NCBI GenBank assembly: GCA_002428415.1
Contig: DIWI01000078.1
Coordinates: 591 to 45,366 of the forward strand
Direction of reading: 5' to 3'
DNA from: Clostridiaceae bacterium UBA6110
Lineage (GTDB): Bacteria > Bacillota > Clostridia > Clostridiales > Clostridiaceae
DNA: 44,776 nucleotides
Shown in pieces: positions 1 to 9,800 of this stretch. Position numbers and translations under genes: made by a program. The notes below the pieces were generated by a model that had not been told where the DNA came from, did no database searches, and was given only the letters and a program-made list of their open reading frames with translations. The first letter of the stretch is position 1. Every line of letters begins with the position of its first letter.

Positions 1-20
1 TTTTGTCGGGAGTTGAGCAT

Positions 21-1940
21 ATGGATTATTTGAAGGTGGCGGCAGCCAAGCCATCGCTGAAGGTAGCTGATATCGAATATAACCTGAGTGAGATAACACA
101 GCTCATTCATGGCATGGAGGCGGAGGGAGTACGGCTGGCAGTTTTCCCTGAGCTGTGCATCACTGGCTATACATCAGCAGACCTGTTTCTCACGGGAGAC
201 CTGCTGGAAAAGTCCCTTACAGGGCTTGATGTGCTGTCTGCTGAACTAAAGGGAAAGGAGCTTGCAATAGCAGTCGGTCTTCCCCTGAACGTTAACGGTC
301 GGCTCTTTAATTGTGCAGCAGTCCTCAAGGGCGGCAGGGTCCTTGGAATAGTGCCAAAGAGGAGCATACCCAACTATTCAGAATTTTATGAGTCAAGATG
401 GTTTGCAGGAGCAAGGGATGCCTTGACAAAGTACATCGACCTGCCATTCCAGAAGGACATTCCTTTTGGAAGCCTTGTTTTCGATTGCGGTGACTATACC
501 TTCGGGGTTGAGGTTTGTGAAGACCTCTTCGCACCCGTATCCCCTTCCTCTTACCTGTCTCTGCAGGGAGCCGAGATAATTCTTAACCTGTCAGCATCCA
601 ACGAGCTTGTCGGAAAGAGCAGCTACAGGAAAGACCTGGTGAGGATGCAGGGATCGAAGAATATCGGAGCATATGTCTACAGCTCCTGCGGAGTCGAGGA
701 ATCAACCACAGATGTTGTTTTCGGAGGACATCTCATGGTTTCTGAATACGGGACCATACTTGCTGAAAATGAAAGGTTCATGCTTGGTTCAGAAACCATA
801 TCAGCCTTTATAGACCTTTCAAGGATCAGAGGCGAAAGGATAAAGAACTCAAGCTTCAGGGAGGCTGAGATTCCGGAGGCCTTTATTGCTGAAAGGGTGA
901 AGTTCACCCAGGAAGGGTCATCCCTATTGAAATTCGACAGATTCATAGACCCACATCCTTTCGTCCCGAGAAATGAAGAGGAAAAAAGGATGCGATGTGA
1001 AGAGATCCTGTCCATACAGAGCCATGGACTCGTCAAAAGGCTTGTGCACACCGGCGCAAGGAAAGCAATCGTAGGTATTTCAGGTGGCCTGGATTCCACC
1101 CTTGCACTGCTTGTAATGGTAAAGGCCATGAAGGTCATGGATAAGCCGCTATCAGACATCATAACCATAACCATGCCTGGATTCGGCACCAGTGACAGGA
1201 CATACCAGAACGCCGTCGAGCTTTGCAGGGAGCTTGGTACAACCTTCAGGGAAATCGACATAAGGGAAGCATGTCTCCTGCATTTCAAAGACATCGGCCA
1301 TGACCCGTCTGTGCATGATGTGACCTATGAGAACGTGCAGGCGAGGGAGAGGACTCAGATCCTCATGGACATTGCAAACAAGGAATATGGGATTCTCGTA
1401 GGCACAGGCGACCTGTCCGAGCTTGCCATGGGATGGTGCACCTATAACGGAGACCAGATGTCAATGTATGGTGTGAATTCATCAATTCCGAAGACCCTGG
1501 TGAGATATCTGGTGAGATATGCTGCTGAGCATGAATTTACTGGCAGGATATCTGAAATACTCCTTGATATCCTTGATACCCCGGTCAGTCCTGAACTGCT
1601 TCCCAAGAGTGAAAACGGCGAGATATCACAGAAGACCGAGGATATCATCGGACCCTACGAGCTCCACGACTTCTTCCTCTATCATCTGATGAGGTACGGT
1701 GCGACAGTCGATAAGATACTGTTCATGGCGGAGCATGCTTTCAAGGGCAGCTACGGAAGTGATGAAATAAGGAAATGGCTGAAGTTCTTCTTAAGAAGGT
1801 TCTTCACCCAGCAGTTCAAGCGGTCAGCCATGCCTGACGGTCCGAAGGTCGGTACCATAGCCCTTTCTCCGAGAGGAGACCTGAGGATGCCATCGGATGC
1901 TTCGTTCGCTACGTTCATGAGGGAGCTGGATCAGTACTGA
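21..1940 (+). CDS. nadE: Glutamine-dependent NAD(+) synthetase
   Basis: Makes NAD from deamido-NAD, ATP and ammonia released from glutamine; cytoplasmic, last step of NAD synthesis. The 639-residue protein has the two-domain form. The N-terminal nitrilase-type glutaminase shows the Glu-Lys-Cys triad: Glu44 in FPELCITGY, Lys113 in VPKRSIPNY and Cys166 in VEVCEDLF. The C-terminal synthetase has the ATP-binding SGGLDS loop near residue 352, and the length is normal for this class. The ATG at 21 is preferred over the in-frame TTG at 3 because GGGAG lies 8 bases upstream of it. The family assignment is firm; whether a promoter lies just upstream cannot be seen. nadD, an earlier step of the same pathway, is elsewhere in this window (35079-35699). 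Confidence 0.96.
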   Translation: MDYLKVAAAKPSLKVADIEYNLSEITQLIHGMEAEGVRLAVFPELCITGYTSADLFLTGDLLEKSLTGLDVLSAELKGKELAIAVGLPLNVNGRLFNCAAVLKGGRVLGIVPKRSIPNYSEFYESRWFAGARDALTKYIDLPFQKDIPFGSLVFDCGDYTFGVEVCEDLFAPVSPSSYLSLQGAEIILNLSASNELVGKSSYRKDLVRMQGSKNIGAYVYSSCGVEESTTDVVFGGHLMVSEYGTILAENERFMLGSETISAFIDLSRIRGERIKNSSFREAEIPEAFIAERVKFTQEGSSLLKFDRFIDPHPFVPRNEEEKRMRCEEILSIQSHGLVKRLVHTGARKAIVGISGGLDSTLALLVMVKAMKVMDKPLSDIITITMPGFGTSDRTYQNAVELCRELGTTFREIDIREACLLHFKDIGHDPSVHDVTYENVQARERTQILMDIANKEYGILVGTGDLSELAMGWCTYNGDQMSMYGVNSSIPKTLVRYLVRYAAEHEFTGRISEILLDILDTPVSPELLPKSENGEISQKTEDIIGPYELHDFFLYHLMRYGATVDKILFMAEHAFKGSYGSDEIRKWLKFFLRRFFTQQFKRSAMPDGPKVGTIALSPRGDLRMPSDASFATFMRELDQY

Positions 1941-2035
1941 TTACTGCGCACTATGACGGTTTATGTGGAATTAATCCCTGAGATTTGGTAAACTAACTTT
2001 GTTATTGTCTAAATATTTTTGAGAGGTGAATCAAT

Positions 2036-4702
2036 TTGTGGTATTCAAAATCACATGAAGATGCTCTTAACGAGCTTCAGACAAATGCAGCCCTAGGGTT
2101 GACAGATGCGGAAGTTTCGGAGAGACAGGAAAAGTACGGCCCTAACAGGCTGGAAGGAAAGAAGAAGAAGTCGCTGATCTCGCTGTTTTTCGGACAGCTC
2201 CAGGATGCGCTTATCTACGTTTTGCTCGCTGCTGCTGTCGTGACAGTTCTTGTCCACGAATATGCTGATGCAATCATTATTCTCGCCGTTGTTGTGCTTA
2301 ACGCTGCTATAGGAGTCATCCAGGAAGCCAAGGCGGAGAAGGCCATAGAGGCCCTCAACAAGCTTACTACACCACGGTCCATCGTAAGGCGGAACGGCAG
2401 GGAGGTTGAGATCAATTCACCGGAGCTTGTGCCCGGAGACATTGTCATACTCGATGCGGGGAGGTATGTTCCGGCAGACCTGAGGCTCATTCAGAGCAAG
2501 AATCTTCAGATTGAAGAATCAGCGCTTACAGGAGAATCAGTTCCCACTGACAAGGATGCCTCCAAGATCCTTCAGGGTGAATCAGTACCCCTTGGAGACC
2601 AGAATAACATGGCCTTCATGTCGACTCTTGCGACTTACGGAAGAGGCGAAGGCGTAGTCGTAAATACCGGAATGAACACGATAATAGGAAGCATCGCCAA
2701 GAGCCTCAATGAAGACGAGGAAAGCATGACTCCTCTCCAGGTAAGACTTGATGAGCTTGGAAAGACCCTTGGAAAGCTGGCTCTCGGGATCACCGCCATA
2801 ATGTTCCTGGTTGGAATAGTCCAGAAGAGACCGGTGCTTGACATGTTCCTGACAGCCATAAGCCTTGCCGTCGCAGCAATCCCTGAAGGACTGCCTGCGA
2901 TTGTGGCAATAGTGCTTGCCCTTGGCGTCACAAGGATGTCCAAGATAAACGCAATCGTAAGGAAACTGCCTGCAGTTGAGACTTTGGGCTCAGTAAACAT
3001 AATCTGCTCGGATAAGACCGGAACACTTACACAGAACAAGATGACCGTAGTCAAACACTATACTCTTGACAATCTTGTCAGCCTCGACAGAGAGGGTGAA
3101 GAACTCCAGGCTGGAGAGGATGCAAGAGAACTGATAAGATCCTTCGTCCTTTGTTCTGATGCTACAAGCGATGGAACCGAATCGACAGGAGACCCCACAG
3201 AGGTTGCCCTGATAATTCTCGGAAACAGGCACAACCTGTACAAGGAACCTTTGAATGCCGAGTTCACAAGGGTAAATGAGAAGCCATTCGATTCAGACAG
3301 GAAGCTCATGTCCACCCTCAATAAAGAAGGTGACGGCTTCAGGGTCCATACGAAGGGCGCAATAGACAACATACTCAAGATATCAACGAGCATACTCGTC
3401 GATGGCAAGGTAAGGACTCTCACAGACGAGATAAAGTATCAGATCCTCAAGGAAAGCGAGAGCATGTCCAACCAGGCCCTTCGAGTCCTTGGTGTGGCAT
3501 ACAAGGATGTAGACCACATGATTGATCCTGAGGAAATGGAAAAGGACCTGACAGTTCTTGGTTTCGTCGGAATGATAGATCCTCCAAGGCTTGAGGTCAA
3601 GGATTCGATAGCTGCTGCCAAGAATGCCGGAATAACAAGCATAATGATAACTGGCGACCATAAGAACACTGCCGTAGCCATAGCCAGGGAGCTGGGAATA
3701 GCTGAAAGGCTTGAACAGGCGCTTACCGGTGCTGAGATCGAAGAACTGGACGAATTGACTTTTGCAGAAAACATCAATAACTACAGGGTATTCGCGAGAG
3801 TCTCCCCTGAGCACAAGGTAAAGATAGTCAAGGCCTACAAGGCCAAGGGAAACATAGTTTCCATGACAGGTGACGGAGTCAACGACGCACCGTCGCTGAA
3901 GCACGCTGACATAGGTGTTGCAATGGGAATCACCGGTACTGACGTCTCCAAGGGGGCGGCTGACATGATCCTTACTGACGATAATTTCACTACCATAGTG
4001 GCGGCCATAGAGGAAGGCAGGAACATATACAACAACATCAAGAAGGCAGTAATATTCCTCCTCTCCTGCAACCTTGGAGAAATTGTAGCCATATTCGTAT
4101 CAGTCCTCTTCTCGTTCGCGATACCGCTGCTTCCGACTCAGATACTCTGGGTCAACCTGGTCACAGATACTCTTCCGGCAATCTCGCTTGGCGTCGATCC
4201 AGGCGACCATGACGTTATGCTGAAGAAGCCGAGAGACCCGAAGGAGAGCTTCTTTGCAGGCGGAGCCGCAGGAAGAGCCCTCATAGGCGGTATACTCATA
4301 GGAGCCCTGACTCTGTTCGCATTCTATTTCGGACTGAGGGAGCGCGGAGTATCCATCTGGGATTCTGCCACGGCCTCCGAGGATGTGCTGATGTATGCGA
4401 GGACAATGGCGTTCGTAGTTCTTTCAACTACTCAGCTGTTCTATGCACTTAGCATGAGGAGCGCTACAAAATCCATACTTCAGGTAGGCCTGTTCACCAA
4501 CAAGTATCTCGTAGGTTCGATATTCGTAGGCATACTGCTCCAGCTTGGAGTAATATCGATACCTCCGCTGGCAGCGGCCTTCAAGGTCCACAACCTGCCA
4601 TTCGGGGACTGGGTGCTTGTCGTCTGCCTGTCGCTCATACCTCTTATCGTCAATGAGATCATAAAGCTGTTCAGACGACTGGGCGGAGCTGACGACGACT
4701 AA
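2036..4702 (+). CDS. Cation-translocating P-type ATPase, Ca2+-ATPase (P2) type
   Basis: An 888-residue membrane pump that uses ATP to export a cation, most likely Ca2+. Visible landmarks are an N-terminal cation-ATPase domain, TGES of the actuator domain near residue 165, the phosphorylation motif DKTGTLT near 326, the nucleotide-domain motif MITGDHKNTA, and TGDGVNDAPS near 612. The fourth membrane helix carries PEGLP, typical of SERCA/PMCA-type pumps, and hydrophobic helices follow at the C-terminus. The start is TTG at 2036, with GAGAGGTGA just upstream; no better ATG follows. It is a single gene ended by a strong terminator. Mn2+ or another divalent ion as substrate cannot be excluded from sequence alone. 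Confidence 0.93.
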   Translation: MWYSKSHEDALNELQTNAALGLTDAEVSERQEKYGPNRLEGKKKKSLISLFFGQLQDALIYVLLAAAVVTVLVHEYADAIIILAVVVLNAAIGVIQEAKAEKAIEALNKLTTPRSIVRRNGREVEINSPELVPGDIVILDAGRYVPADLRLIQSKNLQIEESALTGESVPTDKDASKILQGESVPLGDQNNMAFMSTLATYGRGEGVVVNTGMNTIIGSIAKSLNEDEESMTPLQVRLDELGKTLGKLALGITAIMFLVGIVQKRPVLDMFLTAISLAVAAIPEGLPAIVAIVLALGVTRMSKINAIVRKLPAVETLGSVNIICSDKTGTLTQNKMTVVKHYTLDNLVSLDREGEELQAGEDARELIRSFVLCSDATSDGTESTGDPTEVALIILGNRHNLYKEPLNAEFTRVNEKPFDSDRKLMSTLNKEGDGFRVHTKGAIDNILKISTSILVDGKVRTLTDEIKYQILKESESMSNQALRVLGVAYKDVDHMIDPEEMEKDLTVLGFVGMIDPPRLEVKDSIAAAKNAGITSIMITGDHKNTAVAIARELGIAERLEQALTGAEIEELDELTFAENINNYRVFARVSPEHKVKIVKAYKAKGNIVSMTGDGVNDAPSLKHADIGVAMGITGTDVSKGAADMILTDDNFTTIVAAIEEGRNIYNNIKKAVIFLLSCNLGEIVAIFVSVLFSFAIPLLPTQILWVNLVTDTLPAISLGVDPGDHDVMLKKPRDPKESFFAGGAAGRALIGGILIGALTLFAFYFGLRERGVSIWDSATASEDVLMYARTMAFVVLSTTQLFYALSMRSATKSILQVGLFTNKYLVGSIFVGILLQLGVISIPPLAAAFKVHNLPFGDWVLVVCLSLIPLIVNEIIKLFRRLGGADDD

Positions 4703-4755
4703 CAGACATCATGTCAAAGACATTGAAAAGAACTTAATATATGTAAGATACAATG

Positions 4756-4796
4756 AAAAGGGCAGCAGCCGGATAAACCGGCAGCTGCCCTTTTTT
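4756..4796 (+). terminator. Rho-independent terminator after the P-type ATPase gene
   Basis: A GC-rich stem (GGGCAGC, A:A mismatch, GCCGG pairing with CCGGC and GCTGCCC) around a short ATAAA loop, preceded by AAAA and followed by six T. It is about 50 bases past the ATPase stop. The flanking A-tract could also let it serve the convergent minus-strand operon ending at 4863. Confidence 0.9.
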
Positions 4797-4862
4797 AATC
4801 AAAATCTAAATCAGACAATCATGTCCAGTTTAGAATCATTTCGACCTGCAGTAATTAAATTA

Positions 4863-5342
4863 TCAGACTGAGCTTCCTATCAGACTGGCAATTTCCTCGA
4901 CATAGCGCTTTTCGAGCTCTGTGAATCTTGCGAGACTCGGGCTGTCGAGGTCAATGACCCCAAAGACCTCTCCATTGGAGTATACAGGTACAACAAGTTC
5001 AGACCTTGACGCTGAATCACACGCTATATGGTTCTCCACAGCATGTACATCATCTACAAGCATGGGCTTCCTCTCTGCCACCGCAGTCCCGCATACACCC
5101 TCTCCCGGTTTGATCCTCACGCAGGCGGGCTTGCCCTGGAAAGGCCCGAGCACCAGCTCCCCTTCCCTCATTATGTAGAAGCCTGCCCAGTTAAGGTCGT
5201 CCATTGATTCCATCAGTATTGCACTGATGTTGGAAAGATTTGCTACAAGGTCCTTTTCCTTACCAAGCTGGCTCTTTACGAACAGCCTGGCAGTCCTTAG
5301 CCTTGCTTCCCTGTCCGGGGACTTCTCGAATACAAAATCCAT
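4863..5342 (-). CDS. msrC: Free methionine-(R)-sulfoxide reductase, GAF-domain type
   Basis: A 159-residue single GAF domain matching the fRMsr family, which reduces free methionine-R-sulfoxide. The family's cysteines are in place: ACVRI, then GEGVCGTA, then HIACDSASRSE, the last with the acidic and Ser residues that shape the binding pocket. Role: repair of oxidised free methionine in the cytoplasm. The start is the ATG at 5342, with AAGGAGA 8 bases upstream; a longer frame runs further 5' but overlaps the cvfB-like gene and has no site. It is the last gene of a three-gene minus-strand operon, one base after the stop of its neighbour. A pure GAF sensor role is less likely given the three cysteines. 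Confidence 0.88.
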   Translation of the reverse strand: MDFVFEKSPDREARLRTARLFVKSQLGKEKDLVANLSNISAILMESMDDLNWAGFYIMREGELVLGPFQGKPACVRIKPGEGVCGTAVAERKPMLVDDVHAVENHIACDSASRSELVVPVYSNGEVFGVIDLDSPSLARFTELEKRYVEEIASLIGSSV

Positions 5343-5343
5343 G

Positions 5344-6195
5344 CTATTTCTCCTTAATATGCGTTCCCTTTTCGTCCTGCTCAATGAGTCCCTTCTTCAT
5401 CAAATTGCCAAGGGCGATCTTGAAATAGTTCTTGCTGCTGGCAAATGCAGAACTGATCTCCTCAGGTGTCGACTTGTCATTATATGGCATGGATCCGCCA
5501 TGAAACTTGAGGTATGACATGATCTTGTCAGAAAGCTCTTCCTTTGCCTCAACCATCTTCTTCCTCGGTGTGAAGCCGATTCTTCCATCCTCATATATCT
5601 TCTTTACGGTGCCTTCCACGATTTCTCCTGGAAGTATCCTTGTGAAGTACTCTGTCTTCAGCACAACTGCCCTGTATTTGTTGTCAAGGGCTACCATAAG
5701 GGACTCGTTGGTCTGTTTGCCATAGACAACTCCCCTTACCTCGTCACCCATCTTGAAAATTCCCTCTTCTGCATTTTCCAGGTACCTGTCAACTTCAGTG
5801 CTTGCCGCAAGCCTTCCTGTCTTGTCCTCATACAGGAATACCAGATAGCTGCTTTCCTTGAGCATGGGATACTTCTGCTCTCTCTTCGGAACGAGAATGT
5901 CCCTCTCCAGTCCGAAGTCAAGGAATGCACCGAATTCGGACACTCCTGTAACCTTAAGGTAGGCCAGCTCATTGACCTTTGCCAGCGGTATCTTCATGGT
6001 CGCGATAAGTCTGTCCTTTGAGTCCTTATAGATGAATACCCTGACCGATTCACCTAATGCAGGCTTGTCGCCTGTGATGCTTCCTGTCGGCAGCAGAATG
6101 TCGTCTGATGAATTCCCGGTCCCTCCATCCAGGTAAAGTCCGAAGGACGCCGCTCTCTTGACGGCCAGTTCATTGAAATCTCCAAATTTTATCAT
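5344..6195 (-). CDS. cvfB: S1-domain RNA-binding protein, CvfB/YitL family
   Basis: A 283-residue protein with tandem S1-like OB folds. The segment VTGVSEFGAFLDFGLERDILVPKREQ is a typical S1 repeat, followed by a second (RGVVYGKQTNESLMVAL) and a third (IVEGTVKKIYEDGRIGFTP), and a C-terminal winged-helix-like stretch. The family is known from Staphylococcus CvfB and Bacillus YitL, linked to virulence-gene and RNA control; the exact target here is unknown. Start ATG at 6195 follows AAGGGAGA. It overlaps the upstream gene's stop as ATGA, so translation is probably coupled. A longer frame exists upstream, but it runs inside the neighbouring gene and is rejected. Confidence 0.88.
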   Translation of the reverse strand: MIKFGDFNELAVKRAASFGLYLDGGTGNSSDDILLPTGSITGDKPALGESVRVFIYKDSKDRLIATMKIPLAKVNELAYLKVTGVSEFGAFLDFGLERDILVPKREQKYPMLKESSYLVFLYEDKTGRLAASTEVDRYLENAEEGIFKMGDEVRGVVYGKQTNESLMVALDNKYRAVVLKTEYFTRILPGEIVEGTVKKIYEDGRIGFTPRKKMVEAKEELSDKIMSYLKFHGGSMPYNDKSTPEEISSAFASSKNYFKIALGNLMKKGLIEQDEKGTHIKEK

Positions 6196-6704
6196 TTTGC
6201 GTCTCCCTTGTGCATGGCGGTAAACTCTCTGTAGTGTTCCGCTGCATGCAGTATATATTCTATATCCTTGTCTTCGCATTTTCTGAGAAACCTTGCCGGC
6301 CTTCCGACCCATACCTCCCTGTCAGGTATCACCGTTCCCTTCGTCACCAGACTTCCTGCACCTATGATGCAGAAACTGCCTATTACGGCCCTGTCCAGTA
6401 CAATTGAGTCCATTCCTATAAGGGTATCGTCCATTATCGCGCAGCCATGTATGGTGCACTTGTGGCCTATGGATACATTGCTCCCGATGGTCGTCTGGCC
6501 ACCCATGCTTACATGGATGAGTGTCAGGTCCTGTATGTTGCTCATTTCTCCTATGGTAATCGGACCCGTGTCTCCCCTAATGACAGACCCATACCAAACC
6601 GAGGCCCCTCTGCCAAGTTTTACGTCTCCGACGATCATCGCATTCTCAGCTACGAATGAATCCTCATTGACACGAGGCAGCTTTTCTCCCAAAGCTCTTA
6701 TCAA
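6192..6704 (-). CDS. Gamma-carbonic-anhydrase-like left-handed beta-helix protein
   Basis: A 170-residue hexapeptide-repeat protein of the YrdA/PaaY/gamma-carbonic anhydrase group. Repeats run from about residue 20 to 140 (for example MIVGDVKLGRGASVWYGSV). Putative metal-binding histidines sit in LTLIHVS, IGHKCTIHG and so match the family's three-His pattern. True carbonic anhydrase activity is not established for many members; some are metal-binding proteins of unknown substrate. The start is read as TTG at 6704, with AGGAGA 7 bases upstream. It is the first gene of the operon with the CvfB-like and fRMsr genes, and its stop overlaps the next start (ATGA). Confidence 0.88.
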   Translation of the reverse strand: MIRALGEKLPRVNEDSFVAENAMIVGDVKLGRGASVWYGSVIRGDTGPITIGEMSNIQDLTLIHVSMGGQTTIGSNVSIGHKCTIHGCAIMDDTLIGMDSIVLDRAVIGSFCIIGAGSLVTKGTVIPDREVWVGRPARFLRKCEDKDIEYILHAAEHYREFTAMHKGDAK

Positions 6705-6727
6705 CTGATCTTCTCCTCTTTATTCCG

Positions 6728-6743
6728 AACGTCTCAGGACGTT
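6728..6743 (-). other. Small hairpin in the leader of the carbonic-anhydrase-like operon
   Basis: AACGTC and GACGTT form a 6-bp perfect inverted repeat around a 4-base loop, 24 bases before the TTG start at 6704. There is no T-run. Whether it has a function is unknown. Confidence 0.4.
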
Positions 6744-6771
6744 TTCAGGTTTACTGTTTGTTCATAATGTA

Positions 6772-6787
6772 AATCAATATGTAGTGT
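6772..6787. promoter_or_regulatory. NrdR box 1 (upstream)
   Basis: AATCAATATGTAGTGT fits the NrdR consensus acaCwAtATaTwGtgt at all conserved core positions except the central A. It is separated by 16 bp from a second box, the tandem arrangement known for NrdR repressor sites before ribonucleotide reductase genes. Confidence 0.82.
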
Positions 6788-6796
6788 GTTTACAGC

Positions 6797-6825
6797 TTGC
6801 TTGTGACTATATGTAGTATTATACT
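6797..6825 (+). promoter_or_regulatory. Sigma-A promoter of nrdJ
   Basis: TTGCTT at 6797-6802, a 17-bp spacer and TATACT at 6820-6825. NrdR box 2 lies entirely in the spacer, so bound NrdR would block RNA polymerase. The transcript would start near 6832, about 25 bases before the nrdJ ATG, leaving no room for a cobalamin riboswitch. Confidence 0.72.
6804..6819. promoter_or_regulatory. NrdR box 2 (within the promoter spacer)
   Basis: TGACTATATGTAGTAT matches the NrdR box core CwATATnTwGT. Its conserved C is 32 bp from that of box 1, about three helical turns, placing both boxes on one face of the DNA. Confidence 0.83.
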
Positions 6826-6857
6826 GTTACTATCGAGTCAAATCAAGGAGGAACGAA

Positions 6858-9800
6858 ATGAGCAAACTAAAACAACTGTTCAAGCGTTATTATACTAAAG
6901 AGCTTGACAATAATAAAGAAAAAACGGTTTATGACCTGTTCGACTGGGAAAAGAGGGATGTCCTCCTGAAGGACTACAAGTCCGGAAGGATACTTACAGA
7001 GATGAGGGACCTTGAGTTCCCTACCTTTTATTCTCAGAATGCAGTCGACATAATAGCATCGAAGTATTTCAGGAAAGCCGGAGTTCCGGGGGAACTGGGC
7101 TATGAAAACTCAATGAAGCAGGTAGCTCACAGGATGGTAAGCTTCTGGGCTGACGCTCTTATAGATGATGGTCTTATAGGCACTGACGAGGAAAGGAGCA
7201 TATTCTATGATGAAATGGTCTACGGCCTCCTCAATCAGATGTATGCACCTAACTCACCACAGTGGTTCAATACAGGACTCAAGCAGAGCTATGGCATATC
7301 GGGAGGCAAGAACGACCTGTTCTACTTTGACCCCATACAGAGGAAGGTAGTGCTGTCGGAGGACGGCTACTCAAGGACCCAGGCATCAGCCTGCTTCATC
7401 CTCTCAGTTGAAGACAAGCTTCTGGGAAGCCATTCGATTTCAGAGCAGTACGTGACTGAAACCAAACTGTTCAAGGGCGGCTCAGGAACAGGAACCAACT
7501 TCTCAGCCATTAGAGGCGTAGGCGAAAAGCTCTCAGGTGGCGGAGTGTCTTCAGGTCTCATGAGCTTCCTCAAGGGTCTCGACAGGAATGCCGGAGCAAT
7601 CAAGTCAGGTGGTACAACGAGAAGGGCCGCAAAGATGGTATGCCTCGACATTGACCATCCAGAGATTGAAACCTTCATAATGTGGAAGGCAAAGGAAGAG
7701 GACAAGGTAAGGGCCCTGGCTAAGATGGGTTATGATGCCGATATGGACGGAGAGGCCTATGAGACAGTTTCCGGCCAGAATTCCAATAACTCAGTAAGGC
7801 TTACTGACGAATTCATGGACAAGGTAATGGCCCTTAAAAACGACCCTGACCAGGAAATCACTCTCCGTGGCAGAATGGACGAGAGGGTCAACAGGAACGT
7901 GAAGGTCAGGGACCTGTGGGATAAATTCAATGAAGCAGCATGGAAATCAGCTGATCCGGCACCTCAGTTCACCGACACCTTCAATGCATGGCATACATGC
8001 CCTGCAGGAGAGGATGGAGAAATCGGTGCACACCATAACAGGCTCAATTCAACAAATCCGTGCGGTGAGTATGCATTCCTTGATGACACAAGCTGCAACC
8101 TCGCGTCAATCAACCTATACAAGTTCTACGACGCTGAGACAAACCAGTTTGATGTAGAAGGCTATTCGCATATCATAGGACTTTCCCAGCTCCTCCTTGA
8201 AGGGTCAATCCAGTGGGGACAGTTCCCTACCGAGGATATAGCAAGGAAGACATACATGTTCAGGACAACAGGCCTTGGTATCGCAAACCTTGCATCCCTC
8301 CTCATGGCTCTTGGAATGCCCTACGACTCGGATGAGGCAAGGACACTTGCTGCAGCCCTGACAGGCATGATAACAGGAAAGAGCTATGCCGTAAGTGCAA
8401 TGATGGCTGAAAAGGCAGGTCCTTTCGAGAAGTTCGAGCTTAACAGACCATATATGCTGAGGGTCATCAGGAACCACGCAAGGGTTGCTGGAGCCATAGA
8501 CAGCGAGTACGAAGGACTCCACTACATCCCCTACTCCGTTGACCACGAGAAGCTTGAAGCTCTGGGCCAGGAAGGCTTGTCAGAGACTCTCAGGTCGGTA
8601 TGGAAGGATGCCCTTGACCTCGGGGAGGCTCATGGATACAGGAATGCCCAGGTATCCGTAATTGCCCCTACCGGAACGATCTCCTTTGCAATGGACTGCG
8701 CGGCAACAAGCCTTGAGCCCTTCTTCTCACATGTTGTATACAAGAAGCTTGTTGGCGGAGGCTTCATGACCATAGCGAACCCTATCATCTCAGTCGCCCT
8801 CAAGAACCTTGGATATTCGCCTGAAGAGATCGAAGACATAATGGCTTATATCGGGGCTGAGGAGAACGGCATGGTCAAGGACGGAAAGATAGAGGGAGCT
8901 CCGCACCTCAAGGAGGAGCACTACCCGATTTTCGACACTGCCAATACCTGCGGAACCGGAAAGAGATACATACATCATATGGGCCACGTACTTATGGTAG
9001 CAGCGCTTACTCCATTGGTTTCTGGTGCAATATCAAAGACTGTCAACCTTCCGAGGGAAGCCACAGTGGAGGATTTCAAGGATGTTGTAGTCCTTTCATG
9101 GAAGACTGGTGTCAAGGGAATATCGCTCTACAGGGACGGCTCAAAGTATGCACAGCCTCTCAATACCAGGCTTGATGCTGAGGTCAAGAACCTTAATCTT
9201 GAAAGCCTGACATACGACGCACTCCTCCTGTTCGCAAAAGAGGCTCAGAAGAAGGAATCAAAGCCGGCACAGACCTCAGTAAGAGAAAAGATGACAGGGA
9301 TACGGGCCGGACATACACACCCTGCCCAGATTGAGGATGTCAAGATATACACAACAGTAAACAGAAACGAGCGTGGCGAGATTTCGGAGATATACATAAC
9401 CACAGACAGGGAAGGAACTCTTATAACAGGACTCCTCAATTCCCTCTCAAAGACTATCTCAGTAATGCTCCAGTACCACATACCTCCGAAGGACATCTCG
9501 AGGATGCTTAGAGGTCAGAAGTACGAGCCATATGGTTTCGTATCAAAGCATCCCTACATCAAGAACGTTACTTCGATATCGGACCTGATATCCAAGGTCA
9601 TCGACCTTGAGCTTGGCGACTTCTCCAGAGTCCAGGTCAAGCCTGAAGCAGAGGACCTCATCAACAGACCCTTGAAGAACGTGGCGAGGATAGTGATGAA
9701 AAGCGAGGACAGTTCAAAGAAGGAAGATGGCAAGCCGCTTCTTAAACTTGAAACACAGACTGTCATAAAAGATGCAGAAAAGAACGGCGAAAAGCTGTAT

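Noticed and set aside
677..1294. Minus-strand 205-codon frame
   Set aside because: Antisense shadow of nadE, Ser/Met-rich from reversed codons.
6705..6857. Cobalamin riboswitch before the B12-dependent reductase
   Set aside because: Too short, no B12-box, and the promoter leaves a leader of about 25 bases.
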